9,850 nucleotides of DNA from Alphaproteobacteria bacterium (GTDB lineage: Bacteria > Pseudomonadota > Alphaproteobacteria > CBDBCS01 > JAHZLG01). Made by a program: the position numbers and the translations under genes. A model generated the notes under the pieces. The model did no database searches, was not told the origin of the DNA, and saw only the letters and a list, made by a program, of their open reading frames with translations. How positions within the stretch are numbered: the stretch's first letter is position 1; each line of letters opens with the position of its first letter. This document shows positions 5,444 to 9,850 of this stretch, one piece after another. Location of the stretch: contig JAHZLG010000054.1 of assembly GCA_022599995.1 (NCBI GenBank), positions 1 through 9,850 on the forward strand, given 5' to 3'.

Positions 5444-7372
5444 ATGAGCAAAGTCATTGGCATTGATTTAGGCACCACCAACTCCTGCGTTGCGATCATG
5501 GACGGCGCAACCGCACGTGTCATCGAGAATGCAGAGGGCAGCCGCACCACGCCATCGATGGTCGCCCTAACCGAAAAAGCCGAGCGTCTGGTCGGGTTGC
5601 CCGCCAAGCGTCAAGCCGTAACCAACCCCGAAAACACCTTCTACGCTATCAAGCGGTTGATCGGGCGTCGGTTCACCGATGATGCCGTCACTCGCGACAT
5701 GGCGGTGAGCCCGTTCAAGATTGTCGAGGGCAAAAACGGCGACGCGTGGGTTGAATCACGCGAAGAAAAATATGCCCCATCGCAAATCAGTGCCATGACC
5801 CTTCAGAAGATGAAGGAAACGGCCGAGTCCTATTTGGGCAATGCGGTGACGCAAGCGGTGATCACCGTGCCCGCCTATTTCAACGACTCGCAACGCCAAG
5901 CCACGAAAGATGCCGGCCGGATAGCAGGGCTTGACGTTCTTCGGATCATCAACGAGCCGACCGCCGCCGCATTGGCCTATGGTATGGACAAGAAGAAAAC
6001 CGGAGTGGTTGCGGTCTATGATCTGGGAGGCGGCACCTTCGACGTCTCGATCTTGGACATCGGCGATGGCGTGTTCGAGGTGCGGTCAACCAATGGCGAC
6101 ACCGCCCTGGGAGGAGAAGACTTCGACCAGAAAATCATCGGCTTCCTCGCCGATGAGTTCAAGAAAGAACAAGGCATCGATCTGCGGGCTGACAAGCTTG
6201 CCCTACAGCGGCTGAAGGAAGCCGCCGAGAAGGCAAAGATTGAACTGTCCTCTTCGGCTTCGACCGAGATCAATATCCCCTTCATCACTGCCGATCAAAC
6301 CGGCCCCAAACACCTTCAATTGACGGTGACTCGGGCGAAGCTGGAGCAGCTCGTTGACGACCTAGTGCGCCGCACGATCAAGCCCTGCGAAAGCGCGTTG
6401 AAGGATGCGAAGCTCAAGCCATCGGATATTGACGAGGTGATCTTGGTGGGCGGCATGACCCGCATGCCGAAAGTGCAAGAGATCGTGAAGCAGGTGTTTG
6501 GCAAAGAACCCCATCGCGGTGTGAACCCCGATGAAGTCGTGGCCATGGGGGCCGCGATTCAAGCAGGGGTGTTGCAAGGCGATGTGAAGGACGTCCTGTT
6601 GCTTGATGTGACCCCGCTGTCTCTGGGCATCGAGACGGTCGGCGGTATTTTCACCGCGCTGATCGATCGCAACACGACCATCCCGACCAAGAAATCTCAG
6701 ACCTTCTCGACTGCCGCCGACAACCAACCAGCGGTGACCATCAAGGTGTCGCAAGGTGAGCGCAAAATGGCTACTGACAACAAAATGCTCGGGCAATTTG
6801 ACCTTGTTGGTATCCCGCCCGCCCGTCGTGGCGAGCCGCAGATCGAAGTCACCTTCGACATTGACGCCAACGGAATCGTGAATGTTTCCGCAAAAGATGC
6901 CAAGTCGGGGAATGAACAGCAGATCAGGATTGAGGCATCGGGCGGGCTCTCCGAGGATGAGATCAACGACATGGTGCGCGACGCCGAAGCAAATGCCGAT
7001 GCCGACAAAGAGCGCAAAGAGTTGGTCGAGGCGCAGAACCAAGCCGAATCGATGATCCACACCGTCGAGCGCGACTTAGCCGATGGTGGCGATGCGATCG
7101 ATTCCACGATCCGCGACGAGGCAGAGCAGAAGGTTCAAGCGACACGCGACGCCATCCAATCGGGGCAGGCCTCGCAGATTGTCGCGGCGACGTCGGAATT
7201 GGCAGCTGTCGCGCAAAAGGTCGGCGAGGCTTTGGCGGCCAAGAATGCCAGTGATGCTGCGGGTGACGCCCCTAACATGGACGATATTCGCGACGAAGAC
7301 GCGCCCGACAATGACGACATTGTCGATGCCGATTTTGAAGACGTGACGGACGAGAACAAAAAAGCATCTTAA
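5444..7372 (+). CDS. dnaK: Molecular chaperone DnaK (Hsp70)
   Basis: DnaK is the ATP-driven cytoplasmic Hsp70 that binds exposed hydrophobic segments of unfolded proteins, with DnaJ and GrpE as partners. The 642-aa product is full length for the family. The ATPase domain shows IDLGTTNS at 7-14, NAEGSRTTPS near 29, AYFNDSQRQATKDAG, the segment INEPTAAALAYG, the phosphate-binding DLGGGTFD at 193-200 and ILVGGMTRMP. The linker and substrate-binding region follow with DVLLLDVTPLSLGIET, RNTTIPT and the beta-domain segment QGERKMA. The C-terminal lid ends in an acidic tail with DIVDADFEDV, a variant of the usual EVVDADFEEV. ATG 5444 gives the canonical MSKVIGIDLGTT start; the upstream Shine-Dalgarno is weak (CGGAA). 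dnaJ follows after 160 bp. An N-terminal Gly-rich or J-domain fusion is absent, and no catalytic motif is disturbed. Confidence 0.99.
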   Translation: MSKVIGIDLGTTNSCVAIMDGATARVIENAEGSRTTPSMVALTEKAERLVGLPAKRQAVTNPENTFYAIKRLIGRRFTDDAVTRDMAVSPFKIVEGKNGDAWVESREEKYAPSQISAMTLQKMKETAESYLGNAVTQAVITVPAYFNDSQRQATKDAGRIAGLDVLRIINEPTAAALAYGMDKKKTGVVAVYDLGGGTFDVSILDIGDGVFEVRSTNGDTALGGEDFDQKIIGFLADEFKKEQGIDLRADKLALQRLKEAAEKAKIELSSSASTEINIPFITADQTGPKHLQLTVTRAKLEQLVDDLVRRTIKPCESALKDAKLKPSDIDEVILVGGMTRMPKVQEIVKQVFGKEPHRGVNPDEVVAMGAAIQAGVLQGDVKDVLLLDVTPLSLGIETVGGIFTALIDRNTTIPTKKSQTFSTAADNQPAVTIKVSQGERKMATDNKMLGQFDLVGIPPARRGEPQIEVTFDIDANGIVNVSAKDAKSGNEQQIRIEASGGLSEDEINDMVRDAEANADADKERKELVEAQNQAESMIHTVERDLADGGDAIDSTIRDEAEQKVQATRDAIQSGQASQIVAATSELAAVAQKVGEALAAKNASDAAGDAPNMDDIRDEDAPDNDDIVDADFEDVTDENKKAS

Positions 7373-7383
7373 TCCGAACAGCA

Positions 7384-7417
7384 ACGATGGGGCGAAGACA
7401 CCCCTCCTCCCCGTCGT
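7384..7417 (+). terminator. GC-rich hairpin between dnaK and dnaJ, possible attenuator or processing site
   Basis: ACGATGGGG at 7384-7392 can pair with CCCCGTCGT at 7409-7417, giving a 9-bp stem with one G-U wobble and a 16-base loop. GCA at 7381-7383 could add three more pairs with TGC at 7420-7422 across a small bulge. It begins 12 bases after the dnaK stop. No uridine run follows, so it is not a classic intrinsic terminator. It could partly stop transcription, stabilise the dnaK 3' end or set the dnaK-to-dnaJ ratio. Confidence 0.4.
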
Positions 7418-7532
7418 ATTGCCCGAAGATTGGAGGCGATAGCGCGCATGGCACGCCCTGCGACCATCGAAGGGCAGGCTGTCTTCGGCATTGTTTGTCT
7501 CTTTTCCTGCACCGACTCTGATACTGATACCC

Positions 7533-8660
7533 ATGTCAAGCTACTACGATAATCTGGGATTGAGCCAATCCGCCTCGGCTGACGAAATTCGCAGTGCCTA
7601 TCGTGCGCTTGCCAAAAAGTATCACCCCGATCAGAATCGCGGCAACGCCGACGCCGAGCGCAAAATCAAAGAGGTCAATGAGGCCTATGATGTGCTCAAA
7701 GACCCCGAAAAGAAGGCACTCTATGATCGGGTGGGGCACGATCGATTTGTCGGTGGTGGCGGCGGCGGCTCATCCCAGCAGCACGAGGAGAATTTTGACT
7801 TTTCGGGTTTCTCCGGTGTGTTCGACGAGCTGTTTGGTGGCGGCCGCCGCCAACGCCGCCAACCCAAGGGCGAAGACCTGCGTGCGGATGTGCAACTGTC
7901 GCTCGAGGAGGTTTTCGAAGGCAAGGCGGTCGAGCTCAATGTTCCCTCCTATGAAACTTGCACCCCGTGTCATGGCAGTGGGGCGGCGGCGGGCAGCACG
8001 CGCAAGCAGTGTGGCGCGTGTCGCGGGACGGGGCAGGCGCGGGTGTCACAAGGGTTTTTCACCGTGCAGACCACCTGTCGCACCTGCGGCGGGGCGGGGA
8101 ATGTTATCGAGAAACCCTGCGAAAGCTGCCGGGGTGAAGGACGCATCCACCGGGAGAAAAAATACAAGCTCGACATCCCTGCGGGGGTAGAGGATGGCAC
8201 GCGCCTCCGACTGCCCGGCAAGGGGGCGGCAGGAAGACGCGGCGAGCAAACCGGCGACCTCTACGTCTTTGTGACCGTAACCCCGCATCCGTTGTTCGAA
8301 CGCGAAGGCGATAACCTCTACTGTCTTGTGCCTATCCCCCCCCATCGCGCGGTGCTCGGCGGCGACGTCGATATCCCGACCATTGAGGGGATGAAGACTC
8401 GCTTCAATTTGCCCGCGGGCACCCAGCACGCCCAACGCTACAAATTGGCGGGGAAGGGCATGACACGCTACAACAAGAGCACGCGAGGCAACCTGATCGT
8501 TCAAATCGAGGTCGAGGTGCCCTCACGGTTATCCAGCACGCAAGAACGCCTTTACCGCGAGATTGAGGCAAGTTATGAAAAGCTCAATGCCAAGCATCGC
8601 CCGAAGGAAGCCGACTTCGTGAGTCGCATGCGGCAATTCCTGAGTGGCTTCGGCAAATAA
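7533..8660 (+). CDS. dnaJ: Co-chaperone DnaJ (Hsp40, type I)
   Basis: DnaJ delivers substrates to DnaK and stimulates its ATPase. The 375-aa product has all type I parts in order. The J-domain (about 1-70) carries HPD at 31-33, needed to activate DnaK. A Gly/Phe-rich segment follows at about 73-105. The zinc region has four CxxCxGxG repeats: CTPCHGSG, CGACRGTG, CRTCGGAG and CESCRGEG, starting near residues 143, 160, 182 and 196. The C-terminal substrate-binding domains include DIPAGVEDGTRLRLPGKG and LPAGTQHAQRYKLAGKG. ATG 7533 begins MSSYYDNLGL, the standard J-domain start; the frame is open to 7491 but those 14 extra residues do not belong to the family. There is no strong ribosome site before ATG 7533. 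The gene is probably co-expressed with dnaK, possibly with its own control in the 160-bp gap. Confidence 0.99.
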   Translation: MSSYYDNLGLSQSASADEIRSAYRALAKKYHPDQNRGNADAERKIKEVNEAYDVLKDPEKKALYDRVGHDRFVGGGGGGSSQQHEENFDFSGFSGVFDELFGGGRRQRRQPKGEDLRADVQLSLEEVFEGKAVELNVPSYETCTPCHGSGAAAGSTRKQCGACRGTGQARVSQGFFTVQTTCRTCGGAGNVIEKPCESCRGEGRIHREKKYKLDIPAGVEDGTRLRLPGKGAAGRRGEQTGDLYVFVTVTPHPLFEREGDNLYCLVPIPPHRAVLGGDVDIPTIEGMKTRFNLPAGTQHAQRYKLAGKGMTRYNKSTRGNLIVQIEVEVPSRLSSTQERLYREIEASYEKLNAKHRPKEADFVSRMRQFLSGFGK

Positions 8661-8727
8661 CACCCGGGAAGGGGCTCGACTTGCGGCCACTTCAGGCGCG
8701 GATGACGCCATCGTGGCACCCCCACCT

Positions 8728-8907
8728 GCCGCCTCGGTAACCTGACCTTACCCCCAAACGCCGCCTCGGTAACCTGACCTTACCCCCACCCGCCGCCTCG
8801 GTAACCTGACCTTACCCCCAAACGCCGCCTCGGTAACCTGACCTTACCTCCACCCGCCGCCTCGGTAACCTGACCTTGCCTCCACCCGCCGCCTCGGTAA
8901 CCTGACC
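8728..8907. repeat. 32-bp non-coding tandem repeat, 6 copies, between dnaJ and hrcA
   Basis: The core GCCGCCTCGGTAACCTGACC starts at 8728, 8760, 8792, 8824, 8856 and 8888, an exact 32-bp period. The core is identical in all six copies; variation is confined to the 12 bases between cores. Copies 1-4 contain the inverted repeat GGTAA-N7-TTACC; copy 5 ends TTGCC, and copy 6 has lost a T. The period is not a multiple of three, and the plus-strand frame leading into hrcA has a stop at 8903-8905, so the array is not coding for hrcA. It fills most of the 287-bp dnaJ-hrcA gap and ends 40 bases before the hrcA start. No other gene, and no clear terminator, was seen in the gap. Confidence 0.95.
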
Positions 8908-8947
8908 TACCCCCTCACCGCTTACTCTTTCGACGAGCACGCACGCG

Positions 8948-9850
8948 TTGATCAACCATCTTCCCAGCGATGCCCCCCAGCTTATCGATGCACGGTTTCG
9001 CAACATCTTCAAGGAGCTGGTCGAAGCCTACCTCGAGAAGGGCCAGCCAGTTGGCTCGCAGACCCTTGCCGGGCAATCGGCAACCGGATATTCGTCGTCG
9101 ACCATTCGGCACGTCTTGGGACAGCTCGAGCACATGGGATTGGTCGAGTCCCCCCATATCTCTGCGGGGAGGCTGCCGACCACGAAGGGGCTGAGGCTGT
9201 TCATCGATGGGCTGATGCAGGCGAAAATCGACCTCCCCACGCATGAGAAACAAACGCTCGAACGCTCAATATCCGGACAAGACACCGCACCAGTCGAGAC
9301 GCTAACCCGCACCGCCCGCACCGTGGCCGATCTGACCAAATCCGCGGTGATGGTCTATCACCGTGGGGAGTCACCGCAGCTCTATGATGTTGACCTCCAT
9401 CGCATTTCGGGGTCTCAGCTGCTCGTGGTACTGGTTGAACCCAGTGGCGCAATCCGCAATCGAGTCATCCCGTGCGATCCCGCCATGAGCGACGCTGCCT
9501 TCATCGAAGGACGCAATTTCTTTCGCCACGCCCTTCTCCAGCAACGTCTCGCAAGCAACGACACACGCAGGGCAACCAACACGGCGACCGACGCCATCGA
9601 GCTGAATGACCTGTTGACCAGCACCAAGCTGGCCTTGGAGAACAGCCGATATGCCCTCAGCACCGCCGCCAGCGACCTTGTCGAACGCGGCATTGCGGTG
9701 CTTGTCAATGACCCGCACGCCAACAAAGAAATGCTGGTTGTTCTGGGGCAGCATAATCTGCTCGACGACACGAAAACCGTCGAGCAAATCGAGCGCGCAC
9801 GGTCGCTTTTTGACCTGATCGACCATCAAGAGTCGCTGATCACGATGCTA
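8948..9850 (+). CDS. hrcA: Heat-inducible transcription repressor HrcA, 5' part
   Basis: HrcA represses heat-shock genes by binding CIRCE operators. The first 301 codons are present, and the family's roughly 340-350 aa suggests about 40-50 residues lie past the window edge. A winged-helix DNA-binding region at about 14-80 is clear: ARFRNIFKELVEAYL, KGQPVGSQTL, GYSSSTIRHVLGQLEHMGL and SAGRLPTTKGLRLFID. The effector/dimerisation part is recognisable from QLLVVLVEPSGAIRNRVI and EMLVVLGQHN. No ATG or GTG is available between the in-frame stop at 8903-8905 and the DNA-binding region, so TTG 8948 is the only usual initiator; GACGAG at 8932-8937 is a weak ribosome site ten bases upstream. In many bacteria hrcA precedes grpE or dnaK; here it lies downstream of dnaJ on the same strand, after a repeat array. 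A following grpE would be expected but is outside the window. Confidence 0.94.
   Translation, partial: MINHLPSDAPQLIDARFRNIFKELVEAYLEKGQPVGSQTLAGQSATGYSSSTIRHVLGQLEHMGLVESPHISAGRLPTTKGLRLFIDGLMQAKIDLPTHEKQTLERSISGQDTAPVETLTRTARTVADLTKSAVMVYHRGESPQLYDVDLHRISGSQLLVVLVEPSGAIRNRVIPCDPAMSDAAFIEGRNFFRHALLQQRLASNDTRRATNTATDAIELNDLLTSTKLALENSRYALSTAASDLVERGIAVLVNDPHANKEMLVVLGQHNLLDDTKTVEQIERARSLFDLIDHQESLITML

Noticed and set aside
8728..8907. CRISPR-like array
   Set aside because: Repeats are regular, but the between-core segments are only 12 bp and nearly the same from copy to copy. There are no unique spacers and no cas genes nearby.
8812..9012. Minus-strand small ORF across the 32-bp array and hrcA start
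   Set aside because: The repeat period is not a multiple of three, so the peptide shows no consistent repeat, and it overlaps the conserved HrcA DNA-binding region.

Overview
This GC-rich window looks like chromosomal core DNA from an alphaproteobacterium. The dehydrogenase fragment at the left edge resembles the D-glycerate dehydrogenase/glyoxylate reductase type of Rhodospirillales-like bacteria. The cpoB(ybgF)-tilS pair and the dnaK-dnaJ pair also fit that class. This placement is inference from family resemblance, not from a search.

Layout, left to right. (1) The 3' end of a D-isomer-specific 2-hydroxyacid dehydrogenase (+) runs in from outside. (2) cpoB/ybgF (+) encodes a periplasmic Tol-Pal-associated coiled-coil/TPR protein with a repeat-built linker. 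(3) tilS (+) encodes tRNA(Ile)-lysidine synthetase, enlarged by a Pro-rich N-terminal repeat tract and several low-complexity insertions. (4) A short convergent gap carries a degenerate 18-bp repeat. (5) pyrC (-) encodes a class I-type dihydroorotase. (6) A 112-bp divergent gap separates pyrC from dnaK and contains overlapping promoter-like sequences. (7) dnaK and dnaJ (+) are separated by 160 bp containing a GC-rich hairpin. (8) A non-coding 32-bp tandem repeat of six copies fills most of the gap after dnaJ. (9) The first 301 codons of hrcA (+), the heat-shock repressor gene, start at TTG and run off the right edge.

The right half is a protein-homeostasis cluster: DnaK is the Hsp70 chaperone, DnaJ its co-chaperone, and HrcA a heat-shock repressor. 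No CIRCE operator (the usual HrcA site) is visible before dnaK, or before hrcA inside the window. The dnaK upstream region instead has a CTTGAAA element compatible with sigma-32 or housekeeping sigma control. The left half combines envelope maintenance (CpoB), tRNA modification (TilS) and pyrimidine synthesis (PyrC), which share no single pathway.

The most distinctive property is recurrent short tandem-repeat expansion at five or more independent places, coding and non-coding. Two arrays show an alternating A/B sub-pattern that implies duplication of dimers. I see no mobile element, CRISPR array, rRNA or tRNA gene, and no clearly new multi-gene system. The best candidate for something undescribed is the helically phased 32-bp array just upstream of hrcA.
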